From assembly GCA_015061035.1 (NCBI GenBank), contig SUXK01000009.1:1-64000 (forward strand): 64,000 nucleotides of DNA, given 5' to 3'. Position 1 is the first letter of the stretch. The number at the start of each line of letters is the position of its first letter. A model generated the notes under the pieces. That model made no database searches and had not been told where the DNA came from. It saw nothing but the letters and a program-made list of their open reading frames with translations. The translations under genes were made by a program, and so were the position numbers. The stretch comes from Bacteroidales bacterium. Its GTDB lineage: Bacteria > Bacteroidota > Bacteroidia > Bacteroidales > G3-4614. Below, piece after piece: positions 1 to 7,942 of this stretch.

Positions 1-86
1 CTCCACCTCTTCCCATCCCGAACAGAGAAGTTAAACCTGACTACGCCGATGGTACTGCGCAAGTGGGAGAGTAGGTAGCCGCCCCT
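1..86 (+). rRNA. rrf: 5S ribosomal RNA, 3' part
   Basis: The window opens inside a 5S rRNA gene. The conserved CCCGAACAGAGAAGTTAA box, the GGTACTGCGCAAGTGGGAGA helix and the GTAGGTAGCCGCC end are all readable. The first roughly 25 nucleotides lie before the window. It should be the last gene of an rRNA operon because a strong terminator follows directly. Confidence 0.95.
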
Positions 87-93
87 TATGGAA

Positions 94-128
94 AGAGAGA
101 AGTTACAAAGACTTCTCTCTTTTTTTTT
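94..128 (+). terminator. Rho-independent terminator of the rRNA operon
   Basis: A perfect 10-bp stem AGAGAGAAGT / ACTTCTCTCT with a 7-nt loop is followed by eight T. It ends the 5S transcript. Confidence 0.92.
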
Positions 129-145
129 ATCTCCACACCCCTAAC

Positions 146-385
146 CTCTCTTCCAAAGAGAGGGGAACTATTACTCTATAAGGCCATCTAAAGCCATTAA
201 AGCCCAAAAGGCCTAAAAGGCATACAATGGTATTAGTCTAATTGTAGAAATGCTTTATCTTAAACTTCTCTCCACAAAGCAGGGGAACTATTACCCCTTT
301 AATGCCTTTATGCCCTTTTATAACCTTAAAGGCCTTTAAGGCCTAAAAGGGTATTAGTCTAATAGCAGCAATGGTGTATAAACAA
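146..385. repeat. Two imperfect tandem copies of a ~120-bp intergenic unit
   Basis: Two copies about 120 bases apart share AGGGGAACTATTAC (161 and 281), AAGGCCTAAAAGG runs and TATTAGTCTAAT (231 and 352). No reading frame runs through them. They look like a non-coding tandem duplication just after the rRNA terminator. Confidence 0.6.
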
Positions 386-428
386 ACAATGTAACCACAG
401 TGAGAAAAAATAAATTTTTCATTTTTAA

Positions 429-459
429 TTTGCAGATATAAAATAAAGTAGTATATTTG
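429..459 (+). promoter_or_regulatory. Bacteroidetes-type promoter
   Basis: TTTG (429-432), 19 bases, then TATATTTG (452-459) matches the -33/-7 consensus of Bacteroidales housekeeping sigma. Transcription would begin near 466, about 510 bases before the AAA+ gene, giving either a long leader or a separate small RNA. Confidence 0.6.
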
Positions 460-977
460 CGTCATCATATTACCCACAAACCCCAAAATGGGTAACATTA
501 TTTAAATCTAATACATTAATTACTTATCTTTTAAATTAATCAAACAAGACAAACAGTTTATGCTGATTTAGGGGAATTGTATCATTGATAATAAATATTT
601 TAAAAGTGAATTATTTTGTAAAAAATAGTTCAATGACTCTTTGTCGGAAATTTTTATAATTGAGTTCCAAATCAAAATAGCATTTCCCAAATGGTATAAA
701 TGGTTATAACTTCAACTTAAGTTGGAGTTAATGGTCGTTGTCGTGCTCTTTGACTTTGTTAATTTAAATGGTAAGGATGATAGATTCTTATCATTTAACA
801 CATCTTTAATATCTCTCCCTATCAAACAAAGGAGTTTTCTGCTCTTCGTTACTATTGATAGTTCTATAAAGAGACTAATGGATTACAGTAAATCAATAAT
901 TAAACGCTTAATAATCAATGGTTAATCAATAGAGAATAGTGAAATATTTATGTATAATTTAAACTTAATATATAGTT
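460..977. other. Gene-free stretch before the AAA+ gene
   Basis: Very AT-rich. The only open frame, about 67 codons at 722-925, has no recognisable features and poor composition, and I do not call it. The stretch may be the 5' leader of the operon starting at 978. Confidence 0.5.
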
Positions 978-2414
978 ATGGAAAACAAATCAAATAAAAC
1001 AGTTAGAAAACAAAAGGTGAAAAAGAGTCAAAATTATTTTGGACTTGAAATTGAAGATAATGGTAAGTTTGATGCTCTCAATGTAGCAGCACGACTGTTC
1101 CTATGTCCAAGAATAACACCTGAGCATGCTATAAAGATGGTTGATATGCTTGAAAAAGGGTTAATTACAGTTGATGGTTTTAGAGAGAGAACAAATGAAT
1201 TTATTTATGAACTTGTATCTCTTAAGAATACTCCAAAGGGAATTACTTCTATTATGAGGAATAAATTGGAGGCTTGGGAAAAGATTCTCAAAGCACCTAC
1301 ACAAGAAGAGTATGAATATATCGAAACTTTTTTTACTTTCTCAAAAGAGACACTCTTTGGTAATGAACAAAAACGAGATGATAACCCATTAAAAAGTCCT
1401 ATTAGTATGGCTACATACGTAAAACAATATGTAAAGGGTCAAGATGACGCTATTGATAAGTTAGCTGTTCCATTTTTCCTGCATCACGATAGTAAATCTA
1501 AAAACTATACATCAAGGATAAAGACTCCTGTTTTACTTATGGGTCCAACAGGAAGTGGAAAATCGGAGATGATTCGCCATTTTGCAAAGATATGCGATTG
1601 CCCTGTTATTCGTATAAATTCATCTGAAATAACTCCTACAGGATGGAGAGGAGTTGGTATTACAGATATTATAGCACGTGAGTTGAAAAACGGAACTTCT
1701 ATTGATGACCTAAAATATGCCATTATAGTATTCCACGAGTTTGATAAGATTACACACTATAATCAAAATATTGTAGGGACATTTGGAACAGATATGGATA
1801 ATGATATGATGCGCGACATTATGCGTTTTTTTGAAACTGATCACAGCCTGCATCTCGAAGATTCAACCCATCCTACAGGAGATACCTACCGCCTTCCAGT
1901 TGATAATTTATTGATAGTATTTGATGGAGCCTTCTCAGGAATGGAGAATATTATTAAAAAAAGATTAAACTTACGTCAGAAGGTTGGATTTAGTCAAAAC
2001 TCTTCATCTGGGTATGATGAAAGCAATCTTTTACAATATGTAAAAACAGAAGATCTTGAGGAGTGGGGATATATGCCAGAACTTTTGGGACGTATTGGAG
2101 AGACTGTAGTGTTAAATCCTCTATCAACGGATGTTATATATGAGATTATGATATCAGCAAAAGAGAGTGTTCTTCAATCGCATATAGAGTTCTGGTTGAA
2201 AAACAATATTGATTTACAGTTTGACGAAAAGGCTCTTCGCTACATTGCTTCCGAAGCATATAAATCGGGACTGGGATTCCGAAATGTTAAGGCATTGCTT
2301 GCAAAGGCACTTAAAAGTATGTACTTCAATATGGTTCAATCTTCATCAACACAAGAGAACACTATTGTAAAGATTAGCGAAGAGTATATAAAAGAGCATT
2401 TAAGAGTGAGATAA
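978..2414 (+). CDS. ClpX-like AAA+ ATPase
   Basis: A 478-residue AAA+ protein of the Clp/HSP100 type, presumably a cytoplasmic ATP-driven remodelling factor. Visible features are Walker A GPTGSGKS at residues 189-196, a Walker B-like strand ending HEFDK (253-257), the PELLGRIGE segment resembling ClpX PEFIGR, and a C-terminal small domain with sensor-2 LGFRNVK. The first 140 residues are a helical region unlike the ClpX zinc finger, so this is not the housekeeping clpX. The usual aspartate of the Walker B DE pair is histidine here while the catalytic glutamate E254 remains. It is followed within 30 bases by an acidic protein and then a leucine-rich repeat protein, probably one operon. Substrate unknown; a role with the two neighbours is inference. 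Confidence 0.8.
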   Translation: MENKSNKTVRKQKVKKSQNYFGLEIEDNGKFDALNVAARLFLCPRITPEHAIKMVDMLEKGLITVDGFRERTNEFIYELVSLKNTPKGITSIMRNKLEAWEKILKAPTQEEYEYIETFFTFSKETLFGNEQKRDDNPLKSPISMATYVKQYVKGQDDAIDKLAVPFFLHHDSKSKNYTSRIKTPVLLMGPTGSGKSEMIRHFAKICDCPVIRINSSEITPTGWRGVGITDIIARELKNGTSIDDLKYAIIVFHEFDKITHYNQNIVGTFGTDMDNDMMRDIMRFFETDHSLHLEDSTHPTGDTYRLPVDNLLIVFDGAFSGMENIIKKRLNLRQKVGFSQNSSSGYDESNLLQYVKTEDLEEWGYMPELLGRIGETVVLNPLSTDVIYEIMISAKESVLQSHIEFWLKNNIDLQFDEKALRYIASEAYKSGLGFRNVKALLAKALKSMYFNMVQSSSTQENTIVKISEEYIKEHLRVR

Positions 2415-2443
2415 TGGAGTATATTTACTAAAGAGATATTGTT

Positions 2444-3409
2444 ATGAAAGATGAATTCATAAAAAACATGGATAAAGGTTTGTTTGAATATTTTGAAAGT
2501 CAAAATAAAAGTTCCATTTATAACCCGAGCAGTGAAAAGGATTTATTTGCTACTGAAGATAAAGAAGAAATCCTTGATGATAAAAATGAGGAGATTGAAG
2601 ATAAAGAGGGGGATATTGGCAACGAAGATGATTCTGCATTTACCAGTGAGGATTTTGATAAATTATTAGATGATTTTATTGCATCTCAATTAGAGAGTTA
2701 TGCTATGGATTCCCAATCTAATAGTGGTAAAGAAACACCTGAAAAAGATGATGAGGACTACGATATAGAAGATGAAGAAGATGAAGATGAAGATGAAGAG
2801 GACGACACCCCTTGTGAAAATATTTTTCCACTTGGTTATCAATGGATTATCGAAGATATATCTGCGTCAAGAGAGATGCGTAAATTATGGTTTTTTGTAA
2901 AAGATATAGAGGAAGATAATTTATATACATTCGAAAAAATATTCCTATACAAGTATTTCTATCGTTTTATGAAACCTATCGAGTATAATCATCCTGATTA
3001 TGCTGAGTGTGAAGAGTCGTTCTGGCCTCTTTTATTGCAGATGCTTTATGCTGAAACAGATGATGTTAAAATTATTGATACAGAAACAGGAGTTCCAGAC
3101 ATTGAAATAAGTTACAAATCTGACAGGAGAACTATATCGAGTTTAACGTTAGAGGAACTAAAATCTTTGACATCGGAACTTGCAACTAAAGCGATTACTG
3201 ATACAGAGGTTAGCATTATTTGCGTTGGAGTTAATAATAACTACACTTTGTTAGATAATCACTATCCTGTTTTAAAAGATGAAATACTAACTCTTTTCAA
3301 CTGTTATCACCCTGAATTTGATAAGAAAGATTTAGAATTTGTTAATGGATTATATGAACGTATCAAAAGATATGATGTAGATACCCTTCCATATCGATTT
3401 AAATTATAA
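2444..3409 (+). CDS. Acidic protein of unknown function
   Basis: I do not recognise this 321-residue protein. Its first 130 residues are low-complexity and extremely acidic, ending in an almost unbroken Asp/Glu run around residues 103-125. The C-terminal 190 residues look folded, with many aromatic residues and mixed alpha/beta character. There is no signal peptide or membrane segment, so it should be cytoplasmic. It begins 29 bases after the ClpX-like ATPase and ends 12 bases before the leucine-rich repeat gene, which suggests co-expression and perhaps an adaptor or substrate role for the ATPase. That role is inference from position only. Confidence 0.7.
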   Translation: MKDEFIKNMDKGLFEYFESQNKSSIYNPSSEKDLFATEDKEEILDDKNEEIEDKEGDIGNEDDSAFTSEDFDKLLDDFIASQLESYAMDSQSNSGKETPEKDDEDYDIEDEEDEDEDEEDDTPCENIFPLGYQWIIEDISASREMRKLWFFVKDIEEDNLYTFEKIFLYKYFYRFMKPIEYNHPDYAECEESFWPLLLQMLYAETDDVKIIDTETGVPDIEISYKSDRRTISSLTLEELKSLTSELATKAITDTEVSIICVGVNNNYTLLDNHYPVLKDEILTLFNCYHPEFDKKDLEFVNGLYERIKRYDVDTLPYRFKL

Positions 3410-3421
3410 TATATAACAGGT

Positions 3422-4765
3422 ATGACTAATTTTGAAGTTAAAAATGGTGTTGTAATAATCCCTGAGGGGACTACTACGATAGGTTGGGATAGTTATGCAG
3501 ATTACACAAACTTAAAATCTGTTACTATTCCTGCGAGTGTTACAAATGTTTTAGCAGGCTCTTTTTTAAATTCTCCCTCTATTGAAAATATCGTTGTAGA
3601 AGAGGGTAATCCTATATATGATTCACGTGAGGGGTGCAATGCAATCATAGAGACAGCAACCAATACCCTTATTGCTGGATGTAAATCAACAGTTATCCCC
3701 AATAGTGTTACCAGAATTGCACCATATGCTTTTTGGGCATGTTCTTCACCTGAGAGTATTACTATCCCCGAAAGTGTAGCAGAAATTGGAGTTAAAGCCT
3801 TTTGCTCTTGTGTTTCAGTTAAAAACATAAATATATTAGGCAACATAACTAAGATTGAAACTAATACTTTTAAGGATTGCATTTCGCTTGAGAGTATTAC
3901 ACTCCCTGAAGGTGTTACAACAATTAAAGATCTGGCTTTCTCGGGATGTATCTCACTAAAAAATATTACACTTCCTGAAAGTATTACTAAAATTGGGAAA
4001 GCGGCTTTTGACCGTTGCTTATCTCTTGAGAGTGTAAATATACCTAAGAAAGTTACAAAGATTAGAGAAGAGACATTCTCAGAATGTACCTCGCTTAAAA
4101 ACATTGTAATTTCTGAGAGAGTAAAAATAATTGAAAGTAGAGCCTTCAGTAAATGCAGATCACTAAAAAGTGTTACTCTCCCTAAAGGCTTGAAAAATAT
4201 AGGATGGGATGTTTTTCAAGATTGTATTTCACTTGAAAGTATCACTCTCCCAAAAGGTTTGGAAGATATAGGATGGAGTGCTTTTCAAGGTTGCGTTTTA
4301 CTTGAGAGTATCATTATCCCTGAGAGTGTAAAGACAATTGGTTGGAGTGCTTTTGAAGGGTGTTCCTCGCTCAAAAGTATAACAATCCCCAAAAGTATGA
4401 TTAAGATTGGAGCCTTTGCCTTTATTGCTTGTATGTCTCTTGAGAGCATAGTAGTAGAAGAGGGTAATCCTATATATGATTCACGTGGGAGGTGCAATGC
4501 AATAATAGAAACTGCTACTAACACACTAATTGCAGGATGTAAATCTACTATTATCCCCGATAGTGTTACTGTAATTGAGTCAAATGCTTTTGAAGGCTGT
4601 ACTACACTTGAGCGTATTACTATCCCCGAGAGTGTAACTAAACTTGATGCAAGAACCTTCTATGGTTGTACTTCGCTTAAAGCAATTTATGTTGCAAAAG
4701 AGAAAATTGATACGATAAAAAGAATGTTGCCTATTGAGTTGCAAGAGGTTGTTAAGGAGAAGTAG
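3422..4765 (+). CDS. BspA-type leucine-rich repeat protein (LRR_5)
   Basis: A 447-residue protein built almost wholly from about 23-residue repeats of the BspA/LRR_5 type (pattern I-G-x-x-A-F-x-x-C-x-S-L-x-S-I-x-I-P). Two copies of a longer insert containing VEEGNPIYDSR and ETATNTLIAGCKST occur near residues 58 and 345, nearly identical at the DNA level. LRR_5 proteins usually mediate binding to proteins or surfaces. This one has no signal peptide or sorting domain, so as read it is cytoplasmic, which is unusual for the family. It is the last gene of the group starting with the AAA+ ATPase. The start 12 bases after the previous stop fits translational coupling. Confidence 0.85.
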   Translation: MTNFEVKNGVVIIPEGTTTIGWDSYADYTNLKSVTIPASVTNVLAGSFLNSPSIENIVVEEGNPIYDSREGCNAIIETATNTLIAGCKSTVIPNSVTRIAPYAFWACSSPESITIPESVAEIGVKAFCSCVSVKNINILGNITKIETNTFKDCISLESITLPEGVTTIKDLAFSGCISLKNITLPESITKIGKAAFDRCLSLESVNIPKKVTKIREETFSECTSLKNIVISERVKIIESRAFSKCRSLKSVTLPKGLKNIGWDVFQDCISLESITLPKGLEDIGWSAFQGCVLLESIIIPESVKTIGWSAFEGCSSLKSITIPKSMIKIGAFAFIACMSLESIVVEEGNPIYDSRGRCNAIIETATNTLIAGCKSTIIPDSVTVIESNAFEGCTTLERITIPESVTKLDARTFYGCTSLKAIYVAKEKIDTIKRMLPIELQEVVKEK

Positions 4766-4785
4766 TTTACCCCGTTAAACTATTA

Positions 4786-4830
4786 TAAAAAAAAGAGATA
4801 GGAGTGTTGAATAAACTCCCATCTCCTCTC
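4786..4830 (-). terminator. Terminator for the gingipain-like gene
   Basis: On the minus strand a stem GAGAT-G-GGAGT / ACTCC-T-ATCTC with one mismatch is followed by eight T. It lies between convergent genes and may also slow plus-strand transcripts. Confidence 0.75.
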
Positions 4831-4849
4831 TTTCTTCTAAAAACTTATA

Positions 4850-7030
4850 TTAAAATCCTTTCAAGCGTTTGTATGTTTTAAGAGCCTCGTTACGTACAGC
4901 CTCTTCATAGTTTTTGTTCTCCCATACCGAGAAGAAGTAGTCAGCAATCTCGTTGCGTTTATACGACATATTAAACCATCCCATTGTCTCAATTAAAGCA
5001 ATTTGCAGGTCTGGTTCTGTAATAGTCTCAAATGCTGCAATAATTTCATTAACAGCGGGGTGGAGTGGACGGTTACGGAATGAGCGTATCACTTTAAGTT
5101 TGTTCTTAGCCGAAACTTCGGGGTTGCTTATCTGCTCAACCTCTCCCTCAAACGATTTATCTGAGAATCTCTTTAACGATTTCAACAGACTCTCTGTCTC
5201 TTCCTCAGCATTGTAATAATCTTTGCAAGGATCTTGTTTTTTGAACTCCGCAACTAACTCATTGTATGGGAACATCTCCATAGCCATTTTAAGTTGGAAG
5301 TCAACACGTTGACCAATAGAGGGTTTTGAGTATAACGATACAATGGCGGGAATCAATCTCAAATCACCGCACTTACCTGCTTGAATAGAAGAGAAGCGGC
5401 GAATTAACTCAAAATTATCGTTCAATCCCAACGATAGACACTCAATGTAGTTGTCATCTTTATATGTAGCAAGAGTGTTCAATGCCATAAGGCGAACAGT
5501 TTGGTAGGGCGAAGATTTAAATATCTCTAATATCTCTGCCGAAGTGATTGCTTTGCGAATAGCCAACTCGTTAATGGCAAACGATTGCATAGCAGCATAC
5601 TCCGATTTAAGTTGTTTTTTCCAGAACTTATCACCTTTCAAAAGAGCCTCGTTTATGTTGAATCCAAGTTTTGCAAAGGGAGCAAAAGTGTATGTAGGAT
5701 CGCCAAAAACGTGTGACTCAAAATATGGGTTATACTTAACAAAGTTACCCACGCGCAAACCCAAACCAAACATACCAATATTACGGTCGCACCACTTATC
5801 TTGCAATGAGTTTACACTGTTTGCAATAGTAACAACGCAGTCGCCATCCTCAAAAATATACTCTTCGGCAATATACTCATCGTGGCAGAAAGCACCATTG
5901 TAACAAGCATCCAAAATAACCACTCTTGCATTAGGCTTATACTCGCCAAGATCGGTTAAATGAAGGTCCATTTGTACAGCATTAATAGAGTCTTTCTCAC
6001 TAATCTCCTTGCCAAAAAGAGCCTCATGCGAGAACCAATGTTCTGGAACATCGTAACCATCTTTGTAGTAGTTAATAGTCTCGGTTGTATCTTTACCTCT
6101 GCTAACAGCAGTGTTTATCTTTGCTCTAAAAAATCTCTTAACAGCCTCAAGGTTTTGTTCAGCATTTTGAGGAATTGGGTTATCATCAAGGTATTCAGTA
6201 TCGGGGTAACCATGGTGGTGTAACACCGCCAATGCCATATCTTTACGTTGCATCTGGCTCATCAAAGGATATTTGCTATATACATAGTCTGCGTGGTTTT
6301 GATATGTAAGACTCCAAGCCTGTCCCATTAGATTGGGGAACATCTCGTAGTATGAGTTCTTTTCATCAATACGAGCCAAGCCACAATCAGAGTTATAGCC
6401 TTGCCCTGCAAAGTAGAACACTTGCGATAGTTTTATGGCAGCCTCTTTTTGAGCAACAACCTTTTTAAGGTATGCTTTAAGACGCTCATATTTAGTTTTG
6501 TCGCCTTTGTCGCAAGTCTTCATACGAGCCGAGTAAATATCGGGTTGACACACTTGTGCCGATGTTGCAGTAAGCGAGTAGTAGAATTGATTAGGTTTCT
6601 CTTTGCTCTGCTCAATAAAAGAGAACTCCAAATCAAAATCATCGTAGAACCTATCCGAGGGAACAGAGGTAAACTCCATCTTCTTGGGATCTTGTTTTGC
6701 TTTAAAAGCCGAAGTCATATGTTGAGCATCTCTAATCATAGGCACAGGAATATCGCCAATAAAAACCGCCCCCTCAATAGGAGCATCCTTTTGAGTTGCC
6801 AACTCTTTAACCTTAACTCTTATTGAGTCGGGGTTATACCACACATCCTCAACAATGTATGTTTTTAAGCCTTGTTTCTCAACCGATTGAGCGTAAGCAT
6901 CAACCTCAGCCTTTGCCTCTTTGTAACTTATGGGGTCAATAACAATGGCAAATCCTCTCTCTGCTGCCGATATTGTTAAGGTGCTTAGAGCAAACACCCC
7001 TGCAAGAATAAATTTTAAAATTTTTTTCAT
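4850..7030 (-). CDS. Secreted gingipain-like (C25-type) protein with helical C-terminal region
   Basis: A 726-residue exported protein with a signal peptide (residues 1-22). Residues about 25-460 resemble the caspase-like fold of peptidase C25: FIGDIPVP near 91 and PSDRFYDDFD near 125, a histidine cluster HHH at 271-273 after a hydrophobic strand, ILDACYNGAF with Cys376, and HVFGDPTYTF near 440 matching the GDPT end of gingipain domains. Histidine and cysteine in these positions would form the catalytic dyad. Residues about 470-726 are helical and HEAT-like, with repeated ALNTL/ALKTY helices. There is no obvious type IX secretion C-terminal domain, so it may be periplasmic. Monocistronic, with its own terminator. 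Protease activity is inferred from the motifs. Confidence 0.72.
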   Translation of the reverse strand: MKKILKFILAGVFALSTLTISAAERGFAIVIDPISYKEAKAEVDAYAQSVEKQGLKTYIVEDVWYNPDSIRVKVKELATQKDAPIEGAVFIGDIPVPMIRDAQHMTSAFKAKQDPKKMEFTSVPSDRFYDDFDLEFSFIEQSKEKPNQFYYSLTATSAQVCQPDIYSARMKTCDKGDKTKYERLKAYLKKVVAQKEAAIKLSQVFYFAGQGYNSDCGLARIDEKNSYYEMFPNLMGQAWSLTYQNHADYVYSKYPLMSQMQRKDMALAVLHHHGYPDTEYLDDNPIPQNAEQNLEAVKRFFRAKINTAVSRGKDTTETINYYKDGYDVPEHWFSHEALFGKEISEKDSINAVQMDLHLTDLGEYKPNARVVILDACYNGAFCHDEYIAEEYIFEDGDCVVTIANSVNSLQDKWCDRNIGMFGLGLRVGNFVKYNPYFESHVFGDPTYTFAPFAKLGFNINEALLKGDKFWKKQLKSEYAAMQSFAINELAIRKAITSAEILEIFKSSPYQTVRLMALNTLATYKDDNYIECLSLGLNDNFELIRRFSSIQAGKCGDLRLIPAIVSLYSKPSIGQRVDFQLKMAMEMFPYNELVAEFKKQDPCKDYYNAEEETESLLKSLKRFSDKSFEGEVEQISNPEVSAKNKLKVIRSFRNRPLHPAVNEIIAAFETITEPDLQIALIETMGWFNMSYKRNEIADYFFSVWENKNYEEAVRNEALKTYKRLKGF

Positions 7031-7115
7031 AGTATAGTTAGTTTTTTTGTTGTTCTCCTAATTAGGAATAAATTACTCTCTACTTTCTTATATGGACGAG
7101 GACTTTGCCTTTTCT

Positions 7116-7160
7116 CGGACGTGGCAGGCCACGTCCCTACAAATTGCGTTTCTATAAATT
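7116..7160 (+). repeat. REP-like palindrome, left of transposase
   Basis: GGACGTGGCAGGCCACGTCC (7117-7136) is an 8-bp stem with a 4-nt loop, followed by CTACAAATT and TTTCTA. The same unit lies in direct orientation on the other side of the transposase gene. Confidence 0.85.
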
Positions 7161-7161
7161 A

Positions 7162-7686
7162 TTAATAGAAGCAATCTTTTTCCCAGTTTAGAATATTATT
7201 CTCTATGTATTCCGATATTTTGTTGCAATCTTTTACACCTCTTATTAAGTGATCGTGGTATCTGCTTTGCCACTTAAATTTCAAATTCATGCTATTAGCA
7301 TATTTTGTTACTGAAGATTTAACCGAACCTATAAATGTTGAAAGAAGAGGTTTTCTTCCATTCAATCTATTTGATATTCGTTCTTCCGAAGTAGGGACGT
7401 GGCCTGCCACGTCCGTATTGTTATTTTCAGATACTTCAACTATTGCATGAAAATGGTTTGGCATTACTACATATTGAATAACCTCAATATAAGGGTGATG
7501 TTGTGATGCTTCTTCTAATTTTTCTACTAAATATTCACCTATTTTTGTTAATGTTATTACTCCTTCTTTTATCTCTCCAAAGTAGTGCATCCAATTATGG
7601 GTGCATACGGTAATGAAATATATACCTGTATTATATTCTATCCATTGGGCTCTCGGTGTTTTCCGTTTTGGTAGAGTGTTCCCCAT
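7162..7686 (-). CDS. REP-associated tyrosine transposase (Y1/IS200-like)
   Basis: A 174-residue single-strand transposase of the RAYT type. It carries the HUH metal motif in NHFHAIVE (His78, His80), the WQSRYHDHLIR segment typical of RAYTs, and a likely nucleophile Tyr160 in ISEYIENN. RAYTs bind and cleave REP hairpins, and this gene is flanked by two such palindromes at 7117 and 7713. A third copy lies inside the gene and is translated in frame as TDVAGHVPT (residues 91-99), in the middle of the protein, without breaking it. The gene appears intact. Its single-copy, non-inserted style suggests a domesticated enzyme shaping REP elements rather than an insertion sequence. Confidence 0.88.
   Translation of the reverse strand: MGNTLPKRKTPRAQWIEYNTGIYFITVCTHNWMHYFGEIKEGVITLTKIGEYLVEKLEEASQHHPYIEVIQYVVMPNHFHAIVEVSENNNTDVAGHVPTSEERISNRLNGRKPLLSTFIGSVKSSVTKYANSMNLKFKWQSRYHDHLIRGVKDCNKISEYIENNILNWEKDCFY
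7394..7415 (-). repeat. REP-like palindrome inside the transposase gene
   Basis: GGACGTGGCCTGCCACGTCC (7395-7414) is the same hairpin as the flanking elements, in inverted orientation to them. It reads in frame in the transposase and is absent from typical members of the family as far as I can recall. Confidence 0.85.
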
Positions 7687-7711
7687 TATTGCAATTTTAT
7701 CTCATTTTTTT

Positions 7712-7758
7712 CGGACGTGGCGGGCCATGTCCCTACAAATTAGTTTCTACAACCGTAG
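7712..7758 (+). repeat. REP-like palindrome, right of transposase
   Basis: GGACGTGGCGGGCCATGTCC (7713-7732), then CCTACAAATTAG and TTTCTA. It matches the left element over about 40 bases with few changes; one stem pair is G-T. Confidence 0.85.
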
Positions 7759-7855
7759 TTTTAAATTTCTGTAAATTTAATTATTTATATTGTTATATTC
7801 AATATTCTATGCGGTTTTTTTCTTTCATATAGTATAAGTTTTAGAGATATAAATA

Positions 7856-7924
7856 ATGGGGAATAGCAAATCGTATAAATTTAACATTAAAGATGGAGAT
7901 ATAGCATCTACTTTTGTTTTATAA
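7856..7924 (+). CDS. Possible 22-residue peptide
   Basis: An ATG opens a short frame starting MGNSKSYKF, ending 18 bases before the 342-residue gene. Composition resembles real coding sequence and it could be a leader peptide or the broken N-terminus of a larger protein. Support is weak. Confidence 0.25.
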   Translation: MGNSKSYKFNIKDGDIASTFVL

Positions 7925-7942
7925 TTTTAAATTTTATTCCTT

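Noticed and set aside
722-925. 67-codon open frame before the AAA+ gene
   Set aside because: No signal, motif or plausible amino-acid pattern; lies in AT-rich leader sequence.
3502-4104. 200-codon open frame antisense to the leucine-rich repeat gene
   Set aside because: It mirrors the repetitive coding strand and has no independent features; long antisense frames are expected here.
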